Source: Kiloniella spongiae (GTDB lineage Bacteria > Pseudomonadota > Alphaproteobacteria > Kiloniellales > Kiloniellaceae). Taken from it: DNA of 64,000 nucleotides. Positions within the stretch are counted from its first letter, which is position 1; the number at the start of each line of letters is the position of its first letter. The stretch is taken from assembly GCF_001026905.1 (NCBI RefSeq), contig NZ_LAQL01000008.1, positions 1-64,000 on the forward strand. Reading direction: 5' to 3'. A program made the translations under genes and the position numbers. This document shows positions 54,279 to 63,288 of this stretch, one piece after another. The notes under the pieces are model-generated. The model saw nothing but the letters and a program-made list of their open reading frames with translations. It searched no databases and was not told the DNA's origin.

Positions 54279-54770
54279 ATGGAAAACTTTGATACAGTCT
54301 CACTTTCGTTCTGTGGCGGCACACACAACCATAAGAACTGCGTAACCACTGCTCTTGATGAAGCGGAACAGCTGTGCATTTCTCGCGGGGTTCGCCTCAC
54401 TGATGCAAGAAAGCGTGTGCTTGAGCTCGTTTGGGATAGCCATAACCCAATCGGGGCCTATGACGTTCTTTCAAAGCTCTCGCAAGAAAGTGGAAAAACA
54501 GCGCCGCCAACGGTATATCGGGCGCTTGATTTTCTGTTAGAACAGGGTCTTATCCATAGAATAGAATCCCTAAACGCTTTTGTTGGTTGCTCACACCCAA
54601 AAGAAGAACATTCTGGCCTTTTTCTTATTTGTAAAGATTGCGGCTGTGCTGCCGAGGTTCATGACGCAGTTATTGATAAAACTATATTAAACAAAACAGA
54701 TGCTCTTGGATTTAAAGCGGAGCAAAGAGTGCTTGAAGTCCGTGGACTATGCCCCGATTGCGTAGCATAG
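54279..54770 (+). CDS. zur: Zinc uptake regulator Zur (Fur family)
   Basis: 163 residues from ATG 54279; an earlier ATG at 54228 would place the coding region over the Zur box and is rejected. Winged helix at about 25-95 with LTDARKRVLELVWDS and APPTVYRALDFLLEQGLIHRIES. Structural zinc cysteines are Cys118/Cys121 and Cys158/Cys161; the sensory-site region contains Cys104, His106 and His111. An unusual N-terminal patch Cys12-His16-His18-Cys21 could bind an extra zinc. Heads the zur-znuC-znuB operon. Confidence 0.92.
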   Translation: MENFDTVSLSFCGGTHNHKNCVTTALDEAEQLCISRGVRLTDARKRVLELVWDSHNPIGAYDVLSKLSQESGKTAPPTVYRALDFLLEQGLIHRIESLNAFVGCSHPKEEHSGLFLICKDCGCAAEVHDAVIDKTILNKTDALGFKAEQRVLEVRGLCPDCVA

Positions 54771-54821
54771 CAAACATACGCTGACTTGAAGCGCAAATAA
54801 TTTTCACGAACACATGAGATC

Positions 54822-55685
54822 ATGGTGAACATCCAGAACGACAACGCCGCGACACCCCATATCGCGCCCCCCACAAGTGAGAGTGATCTGAACTGTGGCT
54901 GTGGTCACGACCACCTCGCCCCCTTGCCAAGTGGTGAGCCTTTAATTCATGCTGAGAACCTCACAATTAAGTTTGGCGGGAAAACAGCTATTCAGGATGT
55001 CAGCTTAACCGTACACAAGAACGAAATCGTTACCCTAATCGGGCCAAACGGCGCAGGAAAATCCACACTACTCCGCGCCTTGTTACAAGCCCTGAAGCCA
55101 ACACAGGGCGAGGTTTGGCGTAAACACGGCCTCGTAATCGGCTATGTTCCTCAGCGACTTAATATTGATCCGATTATGCCCATGACCGTAGAGCGTTTTT
55201 TGTCCATACCGGATAAGCGTCCACTGCCAGAAAGGGAAGCCGCTCTCAAAGATGTCGGCGCTCATCATACCCTGAAACAAGCTGTTCAAAGCCTGTCAGG
55301 TGGCGAGTTCCAACGCGTTCTTCTTGCCCGTGCCATTCTCAGGAAACCCGATCTTCTGGTCCTGGATGAACCTGTTCAGGGCGTTGACTTCCAAGGTCAG
55401 ACAGAACTCTACAAACTGATATCCCGCCTAAAAGAACAGGTGGGTTTTGGCATATTAATGGTCTCTCACGACCTGCATATCGTCATGGCAGAAACTGATC
55501 GCGTTATTTGCATCAACGGTCATGTTTGCTGCTCTGGCGCACCGACACAAGTCAGCGATAGTCCGGAATATCTTGCTCTTTTTGGCGGACAGACAAAACC
55601 GGGCCTCGCTGTTTACCATCACCTTCACGACCATTCGCATGATTGTGAACATGATCACTCACCTCCAACGTCCAGCGAAACATGA
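54822..55685 (+). CDS. znuC: Zinc ABC transporter ATP-binding protein
   Basis: 287 residues. Walker A GPNGAGKST (74-82), signature LSGGEFQRVLLARA, Walker B LLVLDEPVQGVD. Both ends carry extra metal-binding-like sequence: an N-terminal CGCGHDH patch (Cys25, Cys27, His29, His31) and a C-terminal HHLHDHSHDCEHDH tail. Stop overlaps the znuB start by 4 bases (ATGA). Confidence 0.94.
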   Translation: MVNIQNDNAATPHIAPPTSESDLNCGCGHDHLAPLPSGEPLIHAENLTIKFGGKTAIQDVSLTVHKNEIVTLIGPNGAGKSTLLRALLQALKPTQGEVWRKHGLVIGYVPQRLNIDPIMPMTVERFLSIPDKRPLPEREAALKDVGAHHTLKQAVQSLSGGEFQRVLLARAILRKPDLLVLDEPVQGVDFQGQTELYKLISRLKEQVGFGILMVSHDLHIVMAETDRVICINGHVCCSGAPTQVSDSPEYLALFGGQTKPGLAVYHHLHDHSHDCEHDHSPPTSSET

Positions 55686-56497
55686 TATTAGAAGATTTTT
55701 TCCTGCGCGCACTTGTCGCCGGTATCGGTGTTGCCCTGATTTCCGGCCCCTTGGGGTGCTTTGTCGTTTGGCGTAGAATGGCCTATTTTGGCGATACCCT
55801 CGCACACTCTGCCCTGTTAGGTGTCGCGCTTGGGTTACTGTTGGGTTTTAATCTAACCGTTGGCATCATTGGCACCGCCATCGTGATCGCCTTGACAGTT
55901 ACGCTTTTCCAGCATCAAAAAAAGATCGCCAGTGACACTTTACTTGGCATCATGGCCCATTCCAGCCTTGCGATTAGTCTTGTTGTTCTTGGTCTTTTAC
56001 AAGGTTATCGGGTTGACTTGTTATCTTATCTCTTTGGGGATGTTCTTGCTGTAAATTATGAAGATATCTACTGGATTTATGGGGGCGGCGCTGTTGCACT
56101 CGCACTCCTTGCCTATATCTGGAAAGATTTGCTTGCCTTGACGCTACACGAAGAGCTCGCAAGGGCTGAAGGCATAAACGTTACCCTCATCCAGACCCTA
56201 TTCATGATAACAGTTGCGATTGTCATTGCCATTGCAATGAAGGTCGTCGGCGTTCTGCTCATCACATCGTTACTTATTATTCCCGCCGCTGCAGCAAGGC
56301 GCTTTGCAAAAACACCTGAACAGATGGCAATCATTGCATCCCTAATCGGTAGTCTGTCGATTATTCTTGGCCTCTTCGGATCTTTGGAATGGGATACCCC
56401 GTCCGGACCATCTATTGTGGTTGCCGAAGTAATACTGTTTTTAGGTGGTTTAATTTTTGGTGGATTATTTCTAAGCAGAAAAACGCATAGTCCGTAA
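55682..56497 (+). CDS. znuB: Zinc ABC transporter permease
   Basis: 271 residues, ABC-3 family, with about eight membrane segments. Typical motifs: GPLGCFVVWRRMAYFGDTLAHSALLGVALG (in parts), LFGDVLAVNYEDI, HEELARAEGINV and VVGVLLITSLLIIPAAAARR. Last gene of the zur operon. Confidence 0.94.
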   Translation: MILEDFFLRALVAGIGVALISGPLGCFVVWRRMAYFGDTLAHSALLGVALGLLLGFNLTVGIIGTAIVIALTVTLFQHQKKIASDTLLGIMAHSSLAISLVVLGLLQGYRVDLLSYLFGDVLAVNYEDIYWIYGGGAVALALLAYIWKDLLALTLHEELARAEGINVTLIQTLFMITVAIVIAIAMKVVGVLLITSLLIIPAAAARRFAKTPEQMAIIASLIGSLSIILGLFGSLEWDTPSGPSIVVAEVILFLGGLIFGGLFLSRKTHSP

Positions 56498-56537
56498 TTG
56501 ACAATGTAAGTTACAGAACGCCCAACCGAGATGTAAT

Positions 56538-57440
56538 TTACAAAGAGCAAGCGTGTTTCTGGACTTCATTCAACAGCCAATCCCGGAACTTTTTAATCTT
56601 GGGTATATTCCTACGCGCCTTAGGATATACCAACCAATAGCCTCGCCCCTCATCACAGCAAATTTCATTGAATGGCTGTACTAAGCTACCTCTTCTCAGA
56701 GCATCACGATAAAAATCTGGCGTTAAAATAGCTACTCCCTGCCCTGCTTCTGCTGCTCTTGCTTCTAGCATTTGAATACCCATCCTACTCCGCTTATTGC
56801 CGTGAAATTCCTTTGATTGCACCCCCATTGAATCAAACCAGAGTTTCCACCAAGGATCAGAAGCATCAATTAAGGGTAATTTTAAAAGATCAGAAGGTTT
56901 TTTAATTCCGCCAATTGATTGAGCCAAATCAGGACTCAACATTGGTGAAAAAATAGCCGGTATTAATAAATGAGCTTCTACTCCCTGCCATTGACCGTCA
57001 CCCGATCGTATGCCCAAATCACAGTCTTCACGCGTAAAATCCACAAGAGACATAGAGGTATCCAGACGTACAGCAATATCGTCATGCAGAATTTGAAAAC
57101 TCCCAATTCTTTCAGCCAAAAAATTAGTCGCGAAAGTCGTGACCGTTGTTATCGATAAAAAATTATGACTGGTATCTTCTGCCATTACGAAGGCCGCACG
57201 CAGCAGTTCAAAGGCCTCTGTTATAATTGGCGCGATACGCTGACCTGTTTCAGTCAAAACCACTTGCCTTGGTCTGCGTAAAAAAAGCGGCGTCCCCACT
57301 CTCTCTTCAAGAATTTTCATCTGATAACTAACAGCAGCTTGAGTCATCCCGAGTTCTTCGGAAGCACGTGTAAAACTTCCATGACGAGCCGCGGCTTCAA
57401 AAACACGAAGGGATGAAAGTGGGGGTAATTTCACAGCCAT
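56538..57440 (-). CDS. LysR-family regulator, GcvA-like
   Basis: 300 residues from ATG 57440 (MAVKLPPLSSLRVFEAAARHGS), the usual start of the GcvA group; AAGGAG lies 12 bases upstream, and an in-frame ATG 8 codons earlier is the alternative. HTH FTRASEELGMTQAAVSYQMKILEE is clear; the effector domain follows with DLGIRSGDGQWQGVEAHLL. LysR proteins usually act on the divergent neighbour, here the small DUF1127-like gene. The target is unknown. Confidence 0.88.
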   Translation of the reverse strand: MAVKLPPLSSLRVFEAAARHGSFTRASEELGMTQAAVSYQMKILEERVGTPLFLRRPRQVVLTETGQRIAPIITEAFELLRAAFVMAEDTSHNFLSITTVTTFATNFLAERIGSFQILHDDIAVRLDTSMSLVDFTREDCDLGIRSGDGQWQGVEAHLLIPAIFSPMLSPDLAQSIGGIKKPSDLLKLPLIDASDPWWKLWFDSMGVQSKEFHGNKRSRMGIQMLEARAAEAGQGVAILTPDFYRDALRRGSLVQPFNEICCDEGRGYWLVYPKARRNIPKIKKFRDWLLNEVQKHACSL

Positions 57441-57549
57441 AACACATAAAATCTCCTTATGCATAGTAATCAGAATTTAGTTGGATATTCAAGTCACCAT
57501 TATGCACATTAGACACAAGAGAAAACGACATCACGAGGAGAATAACAAA

Positions 57550-57780
57550 ATGGTTGTCGCAAATAATTCATGTAATCCAAGTCACATTTCCACATCAACC
57601 ACAAACAAAAATAACCTACGGAGTACCCTTAACTTATTAAAAAACCTATTTAAATCCAATAAGAAAAGAAATATCATGACTCTTAAAGACATCCATGATC
57701 TTCCAATGCACATCAAAAAAGATATTGGGTTTTGGGACGTAAAACCTGAAGACCTCTCCCGTCACCCAATCAATCGGTAA
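57550..57780 (+). CDS. Small DUF1127-like protein
   Basis: 76 residues from ATG 57550, chosen for GAGGAG 9 bases upstream. The N-terminal half is Asn/Ser/Thr-rich; the C-terminal part TLKDIHDLPMHIKKDIGF resembles the short DUF1127 (YjiS-like) motif (L..L.D..L.DIG). Such proteins can bind RNA or affect phosphate/carbon metabolism in alphaproteobacteria. Divergent from the LysR gene. Confidence 0.65.
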   Translation: MVVANNSCNPSHISTSTTNKNNLRSTLNLLKNLFKSNKKRNIMTLKDIHDLPMHIKKDIGFWDVKPEDLSRHPINR

Positions 57781-57788
57781 GTATTTAT

Positions 57789-59168
57789 CTAGATTGAGTA
57801 TAATGAATTTGACAACACGTTACACTCAATCACCTTATCAATTGCCTGACTAAGAAGTGATCGACTTTCCGGAGCGGTCAAACAAATACGAATATGACCT
57901 GCGGGTTGAGATGTCGATGCAAAAAGCTCCCCGGAAACCACTTCAATTCCAGCGTCACGCAGCTTATTAACAGCAGTATCAACCGACCCAAATATCGCGA
58001 GCCAAAGATGGGGGCAAGGTGTTTTCTCCCAATTCACAGCGCCCAGCTTCTTAAGTCGCGATTTCGCGAGGCCCCATCGGGCTTCTATCTCGTGCCTTTG
58101 CCAGTCAGCCCTGGCAAAGGCACGCCCTTCTAATATCCACATATTTGCCAGTTCAATCATAAAAGGGCTCATCGTCCAATTCGTTGCATGAACTTCAGCA
58201 TCAATAGGTTTGATGAGACGCTGACATCCGTTGATAAACCCATACCGCAATCCCGGTGCCACCGACTTTGAAAGACTTGAGATTAAAACAGCATGATCAG
58301 GTAAATGAACTGCCAGTGGCTTATTACCACTCAGGGGACCATAGACATCATCTTCAATAACGATTATGTCCCGCTGCTTGATGATCCCGACAATATCGGA
58401 ACGCCGTTGCGAGGATGTGGTAAACCCCGTGGGGTTATTTATATTCGGATTGATGACCAGAACTTTCGCCCCACTTGTGTCTAATGCCTTTTCCAGAGCC
58501 GCGGGCCTCATTCCATCTTGATCACATTCAATACCAACCAATTTTAGCCTCAGCTGCCGAGCAATCGCCTTCATCCCCGGGAAGGTGAATTTTTCGACAA
58601 GAACTTTATCCCCAGCTTCACACAGGGCGAGTAAAGATGCCAAAAGCGCCTGTTGCCCGCCAGCACAAGGGACAATGTCGCTCGGTTTAACTTCGTAACC
58701 ACGCCATGACAACCACTGGCTCGCTGCAAATCTCGTCCGCGTCAGCAAATCAGGTGAATGATAGGAAAAAGCCTGACTTCCCGCACCCTTTTCAAGAGCC
58801 TGAATAAGTAAGCCCCGAGCATTGTGATCATCAGGATGCACAACAGGAATATTTGTAGATAAGTCAAAACTCTTGCTCGCAACAGTATCTTGCCCAGAAT
58901 CCTTCAACGCAAAAAGCTCAGCCTCTCGGCTTGTTGCCAAGACATAGGTTCCCCGCCCGATTTCTCCACCGATGAGATGGCGCTTAGTCGCTTCCTTGTA
59001 GGCCTGACTAACAGTACTGACGTTTACTTTCAGCTCCCAAGCCAGATCTCGATGGGTCGGCAAACGATCTCCGGCCAACAGCTCTCCTTGCTGGATTGCC
59101 GTAGAAATAGCTTCGACAATTGCAAGGTATTTGGTTTTTGTTGCTGGATTGAGTTCAGGTTTCCACAT
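57789..59168 (-). CDS. MocR-family transcriptional regulator (GntR-HTH + aminotransferase fold)
   Basis: 459 residues from ATG 59168 (MWKPEL, the common start of this group); an ATG at 59192 overlaps the operator-like repeat and is less likely. Winged helix at about 10-75 (AGDRLPTHRDLAWELKVNVSTVSQAYKEAT, in parts), PLP-binding aminotransferase-like domain at about 90-455 with the lysine in ISSLSKSVAPGLRYGF. It diverges from the threonine-dehydratase-like gene and direct repeats typical of MocR operators lie between, so that enzyme is its likely target. Confidence 0.9.
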   Translation of the reverse strand: MWKPELNPATKTKYLAIVEAISTAIQQGELLAGDRLPTHRDLAWELKVNVSTVSQAYKEATKRHLIGGEIGRGTYVLATSREAELFALKDSGQDTVASKSFDLSTNIPVVHPDDHNARGLLIQALEKGAGSQAFSYHSPDLLTRTRFAASQWLSWRGYEVKPSDIVPCAGGQQALLASLLALCEAGDKVLVEKFTFPGMKAIARQLRLKLVGIECDQDGMRPAALEKALDTSGAKVLVINPNINNPTGFTTSSQRRSDIVGIIKQRDIIVIEDDVYGPLSGNKPLAVHLPDHAVLISSLSKSVAPGLRYGFINGCQRLIKPIDAEVHATNWTMSPFMIELANMWILEGRAFARADWQRHEIEARWGLAKSRLKKLGAVNWEKTPCPHLWLAIFGSVDTAVNKLRDAGIEVVSGELFASTSQPAGHIRICLTAPESRSLLSQAIDKVIECNVLSNSLYSI

Positions 59169-59180
59169 CGCACACACTTT

Positions 59181-59218
59181 ATTGTATGCCATACAATATT
59201 AATATTGAACCATACAAT
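59181..59218. promoter_or_regulatory. MocR-type operator: direct repeats CCATACAAT plus inverted half-site
   Basis: CCATACAAT occurs at 59189-59197 and 59210-59218, exactly 21 bp apart (two helical turns), and ATTGTATG (59181-59188) forms a mirror half-site with the first. Two head-to-tail boxes are the usual operator of PdxR/MocR regulators. The gap belongs to the MocR gene (minus) and the dehydratase-like gene (plus). Confidence 0.75.
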
Positions 59219-59313
59219 CAAGCTGATAGTCTCTAATAAAACGAGGTATTGTCCCTATTCCCACCGTCAAAAATTGAAACGATAGCTGATTAAATATTAC
59301 GAAAGATCCGATT

Positions 59314-60282
59314 ATGTTTACCAAACAACAGCTTGAAAGTGCTGCACAATATATCTACCAGCATATGTCTGCGACCCCGCAATACAGCTGGCCACAAATA
59401 AATACCAAAGCAGGCTGTACAGTCGTTGTTAAGCACGAAAACCACACGCCAATCGGTGCCTTCAAAGCACGAGGCGGATTAACCTTTATGAGCTGGCTAC
59501 GGGCCAATCACCCAGATATTCAGGGCATTATTACAGCAACACGCGGCAACCACGGACAGGCACAAGCCTTTGCCGCCACCATGGCTGGGATCAAACCTGT
59601 TATTGTAGTCCCCCACGGTAACTCCCTGGAAAAAAATAACGCCATGCGCGCTTTTGGTGCAGAGCTTATCGAATACGGAACCGATTTTAACGAAGCACTC
59701 TTTGAGGTTACCCGACAAGCAAAAGAAAGAGGGCTTTTTGTCGTTCCACCTTTTCATGAACAGATCATGCTTGGCGTTGCTACCTATGGATTGGAATTAA
59801 TGACTGCACATTCTGATCTCGATTGCATCTATGTTCCTATCGGTTGCGGATCTGGTATATGCGGCACCATAACCGCGCGAAACGCCTTAGGCTTGAAAAC
59901 AAAAATTATCGGCGTTGTCTCTGACCAGTTTCCCGCCGCCAAAAAATCTTTTGAGAGTGGCGAAATGATTAACACCGAAGCAGCAGATTCCTTCGCCGAT
60001 GGCATGGCAGTTCGCGCACCCGTTCCAGATGCCTATAGCATCTATTCCAAAGGCGCCGAACGGATTGTCGAGGTTAGTGATAACGAAATTTCCGAAGCAA
60101 CCAGAATATATTTCAGTGATACGCATAACGCCGTAGAAGGCGCAGGCGCAGCTTCGCTTGCTGCCGTTTTGAAAGAAAGAGATCTACAGAAAAACAAAAA
60201 AATAGGTGTTATTCTGACTGGTGGAAACATTGATACAACTATGTTTAAAACTATTCTGGCGGGAAAGACACCAGCTGGTTAG
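59314..60282 (+). CDS. Threonine dehydratase-like PLP enzyme (fold type II)
   Basis: 322 residues, lacking the C-terminal ACT regulatory domains of IlvA, so catabolic type. PLP lysine in PIGAFKARGG, phosphate loop GCGSGICGT, and TRGNHGQAQAFA are clear. It probably eliminates ammonia from a hydroxyl-amino acid (Ser, Thr, 3-hydroxyaspartate). The divergent MocR regulator and its operator suggest amino-compound induction. True substrate unknown. Confidence 0.87.
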   Translation: MFTKQQLESAAQYIYQHMSATPQYSWPQINTKAGCTVVVKHENHTPIGAFKARGGLTFMSWLRANHPDIQGIITATRGNHGQAQAFAATMAGIKPVIVVPHGNSLEKNNAMRAFGAELIEYGTDFNEALFEVTRQAKERGLFVVPPFHEQIMLGVATYGLELMTAHSDLDCIYVPIGCGSGICGTITARNALGLKTKIIGVVSDQFPAAKKSFESGEMINTEAADSFADGMAVRAPVPDAYSIYSKGAERIVEVSDNEISEATRIYFSDTHNAVEGAGAASLAAVLKERDLQKNKKIGVILTGGNIDTTMFKTILAGKTPAG

Positions 60283-60305
60283 TAAACTTTATTTACAACC
60301 AGAAA

Positions 60306-60998
60306 CTAATTAACAAAATCCTCATCCATCGAAACTTCCATTTCGGAAAAAGAAGAATGGTCCGAAATAAACTTGGAAAAGCGCTTCATAAAAGGAGTAA
60401 ATTCTGCCCCTAAATAATGATAGAGAGAAGCTGTGTTAATTTTTTCAGCTCTTGATGGTTCAGTCTGAAATCCTTTTTCTGCCTGATAAGAAGAAACAGA
60501 GAAATCAGCTGAAAGAAATGCACCAACTTCTCCATGGTCAAAGGCCAGAAAAACGTCTTCAACACTGTTAAAAATCTTGCCACGGCGCCCATCCATGTAT
60601 TTTTCTTGCCACAAAATTCCCCGCACATAACCAATGGGTAACTTAGTGGCAAGATCGTTATTTGGATGGGTCCACAAAGAATTACGGACCGTAAAGATTG
60701 GGGTTTCAGATCGGACAAACGGTCGCTTGTATTTGTTCTCTGCTATCCGCAGCCTGTAGAGCTCTCCATCAACAGAAGAGTTATTAAAAGCCGCAAGGGC
60801 TCTTCGACCGGGTAATGCTTCAACGACAACTTCACAACCAAGGGCTTTATATACCCCCTTAAGAATACGTTCCCCAGTATCTGCTAAGACGCTTTCACCG
60901 ATACTGGAAATCTTCCCAGGACAATCGTCCTTCTTTTCTTCAGCAAATGATACTGAAGAAATGGAAAGCATGGAGATAAAAAATATCCAGCGCATCAT
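60306..60998 (-). CDS. Periplasmic solute-binding protein, family 3-like
   Basis: 230 residues from ATG 60998 (GGTGA upstream; adjacent ATG 60995 is equally possible). Signal peptide ends near SVSFA. The mature protein resembles the small SBP_bac_3-like group: SIGESVLADTGERILKGVYKALGCEVVVEALPGRRALAAFN (cited in parts) and VFLAFDHGEVGAFLSADF. No transporter partner is adjacent, so it may be a stand-alone receptor-like protein. Converges on the dehydratase-like gene. Confidence 0.78.
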   Translation of the reverse strand: MMRWIFFISMLSISSVSFAEEKKDDCPGKISSIGESVLADTGERILKGVYKALGCEVVVEALPGRRALAAFNNSSVDGELYRLRIAENKYKRPFVRSETPIFTVRNSLWTHPNNDLATKLPIGYVRGILWQEKYMDGRRGKIFNSVEDVFLAFDHGEVGAFLSADFSVSSYQAEKGFQTEPSRAEKINTASLYHYLGAEFTPFMKRFSKFISDHSSFSEMEVSMDEDFVN

Positions 60999-61019
60999 GA
61001 AAAACATCACCGTAATCAA

Positions 61020-61655
61020 TTGCCGCTAACGCAGTTACATTACCATACACCAAGGACCTTAATTTTCAATTATCCCCCTAAAACACTAATTATAAAGGGG
61101 GATATAACTACACCAATATGTACTCAATAAAAAAACGAGCTTAAAAGAAAAATAGGCTGCAGCATTCGCCGCAGCCCAAGTTTAGCTAACCTGACACAAA
61201 CACCTAAAATGTCAAGCCGCCTTCCAACTCCTGTAATACCTCAATTTATAGTATTATGGCAACGGGTATGTTACTTTATTATATGGAGAAATAATGGACG
61301 GTTAGGTATGAGAAACAAAAATAGCGATCGATTGTAACAGTTACATGATCCTCACTTCGATGCTACAGAATGCTTTACTGGCTTTGCTCTGGATCGTTTG
61401 TAATTTTTTTTGACCCAATAAATATAACAGTTAAGCTTTCAATGCCTTTTTATCTTCTGCCGGACGATGTATTTCTTGTCCCATCACACGCTTCACTCAT
61501 TTTCTAACAAGAAATCCTCAACCAAGGACTTAAATAAAAACCACAAAATCCACTCTTGATCGTACCGCTTTAAAAATTAAAAAATACTTAGCGGTGAGTT
61601 CACCCCTAAATTTCCGAGACACTAAAATAACATTACGATTACAGTTAAGAAGTCA
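61020..61655. other. Long intergenic region without a supported gene
   Basis: Together with the terminator below this is an 800-bp gap, the longest in the window. It is AT-rich, with no frame above about 20 codons that has a ribosome-binding site. A terminator-like hairpin on the minus strand (61143-61177) has no gene upstream of it on that strand except phnY beyond another terminator, so an RNA gene in 61180-61650 is possible but not shown. Confidence 0.5.
61143..61177 (-). terminator. Orphan terminator-like hairpin, minus strand
   Basis: On the minus strand GGCTGCGGC and GCTGCAGCC pair at 8 of 9 positions around a 4-base loop, followed by TATTTTTCTTTT. No coding gene ends here: phnY stops at 61818 and has its own terminator at 61657-61684. 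It may end a non-coding transcript or be a back-up terminator. Confidence 0.65.
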
Positions 61656-61656
61656 C

Positions 61657-61684
61657 AAAAAAAGGGAGAGCGAAGGCTCTCCCC
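61657..61684 (-). terminator. Terminator of the phnA-phnY operon
   Basis: On the minus strand GGGAGAGCC and GCTCTCCC form a stable GC-rich hairpin with a TTC-type loop, followed by seven T. It lies about 135 bases after the phnY stop codon. Confidence 0.85.
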
Positions 61685-61817
61685 GTCAGTGAATTTATCA
61701 GGCCTAAACCAAGCCCCCCCATCGCTTTTATAATGGGCCGTAAGCAAAACCAACCAACAGCTTACGGGACAACCTTTCAGCAAGGTCTTTTGCGAAACCA
61801 ATCAACTTGAAAAACCC

Positions 61818-63251
61818 TTAAAGCCAGGGCAATGAATAGGTTTTAACGTTCGTATAACTCTTCATGGCTTCGATAACGCCCTCTTTATACCCTAGGCCGG
61901 AATCTTTGATGCCTCCAAAAGGTGACATCTCAATACGATACCCAGGCACTTCCCAAACATTTACAGTTCCGGTACGCAGCTCTTTAATGAAGCGTTGAAT
62001 GTATTTGAAGTTATCTGTGCAAACACCAGATGATAGACCAAAAGCTGTTGAGTTTGATACACGGATTGCATCGTCAATATCCTTCACACGGATAATCGGA
62101 ATTGCAGGCCCAAAGGTCTCTTCACGTACCAATTCACAATCATAGGGAACATGGTCAACAACAGTTGGAGGATAAAGCGCACCATCACGGTTATTACCAT
62201 AAAGAAGCTTTGCCCCTACTTCGACAGCATTATTCACACGACGCTCAAACATTGATGCAGATTCAGCATCAATAACGCAGCCAAGATCTGTTTCGGGATC
62301 CATCGGGTCGCCGTATTTTATTTTCTGTGCTTTTTCGAGAACAAGCTTGGAAAATTCATCCGCGATTTCTTCAACAACCAGAATACGCTTAACAGCAGTA
62401 CAGCGCTGCCCAGAGTTTTTTGTTGCTCCGGCAACAGCAAGTTCCGCGGCCTTATCAAGATCGGCATCTTCCATCACGATCAGCGGCGCATTACCACCAA
62501 GTTCAAGAACAGTACGGCGATAGCCAGCGTTCTCTGCAATGTACTTACCGACAGGTACACCACCCGTGAAGGTCACAAGTTCAATGTTCTTATTGGTGAT
62601 AAATTCATTGCCAAGGTCTTCAGGGAGGCCTGTGATAATGGTCAGCATTTCTTTCGGCAGGCCTGCTTCATAAATGATATCAGCCAGGATCAATGCTGTA
62701 AGCGGTGTTTTCTCGGTCGGTTTACACACAATACAATTGTTTGTTGCAATCGCGGGTGCAATCTTGTGAGAAATCATGTTCAGAGGATGGTTGAACGGTG
62801 TGATCGCAGAGATTGCTTTCAACGGTTCGCGCTCAGTAAAGATTTTACGCGACTTGCCGTGCGGTGTGATATCGCAAGAGAAGATCTCGCCATCATCCAG
62901 AATACACATTTGGCCAGCCAATGTATAAACATCATAGGCGCGACCAACCTCGTACAATGAATCTTTCTTACAAAGACCGGATTCCGCGGTGATGATGTCA
63001 GAAATCTCTTCCTTGCGGTCGTTTAAAATCTCTGCCACACGAAAGAGAATTTGCTGACGCTCATAACGCGTCAATTTTGATTCGTAGTTTGCCGCAATTT
63101 CAAACGCTTCTTTTGCGTGTGCGGCTGTACCGCGAGGAACAGTCCCGATCACTTCGTTTGTGTAGGGATAATGCACATCAATACGGCCTTCGGTATCGAC
63201 TTTCTTACCAGCGATACGCATTGGTTCGTGACCAACAATCTTTACAGACAT
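61818..63251 (-). CDS. phnY: Phosphonoacetaldehyde dehydrogenase
   Basis: 477 residues, aldehyde dehydrogenase fold. General base Glu250 ([13 protein letters not shown]) and nucleophile Cys284 ([12 protein letters not shown]) are present. It oxidises phosphonoacetaldehyde, formed from 2-aminoethylphosphonate by PhnW, to phosphonoacetate with NAD+. Assignment to PhnY rather than another aldehyde dehydrogenase rests on the PhnY-like sequence and on the adjacent phnA 37 bases upstream in the same operon. Confidence 0.92.
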   Translation of the reverse strand: MSVKIVGHEPMRIAGKKVDTEGRIDVHYPYTNEVIGTVPRGTAAHAKEAFEIAANYESKLTRYERQQILFRVAEILNDRKEEISDIITAESGLCKKDSLYEVGRAYDVYTLAGQMCILDDGEIFSCDITPHGKSRKIFTEREPLKAISAITPFNHPLNMISHKIAPAIATNNCIVCKPTEKTPLTALILADIIYEAGLPKEMLTIITGLPEDLGNEFITNKNIELVTFTGGVPVGKYIAENAGYRRTVLELGGNAPLIVMEDADLDKAAELAVAGATKNSGQRCTAVKRILVVEEIADEFSKLVLEKAQKIKYGDPMDPETDLGCVIDAESASMFERRVNNAVEVGAKLLYGNNRDGALYPPTVVDHVPYDCELVREETFGPAIPIIRVKDIDDAIRVSNSTAFGLSSGVCTDNFKYIQRFIKELRTGTVNVWEVPGYRIEMSPFGGIKDSGLGYKEGVIEAMKSYTNVKTYSLPWL

Positions 63252-63288
63252 TTTACTATCCTTATTTCCTGCCCTTATTTAAGGCCAA

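Noticed and set aside
61430-61500. Short minus-strand frame of about 20 codons (reads KRVMGQEIHRPAEDKKALKA)
   Set aside because: Too short, no ribosome-binding site; I briefly considered a transposase remnant but nothing else of one is present.
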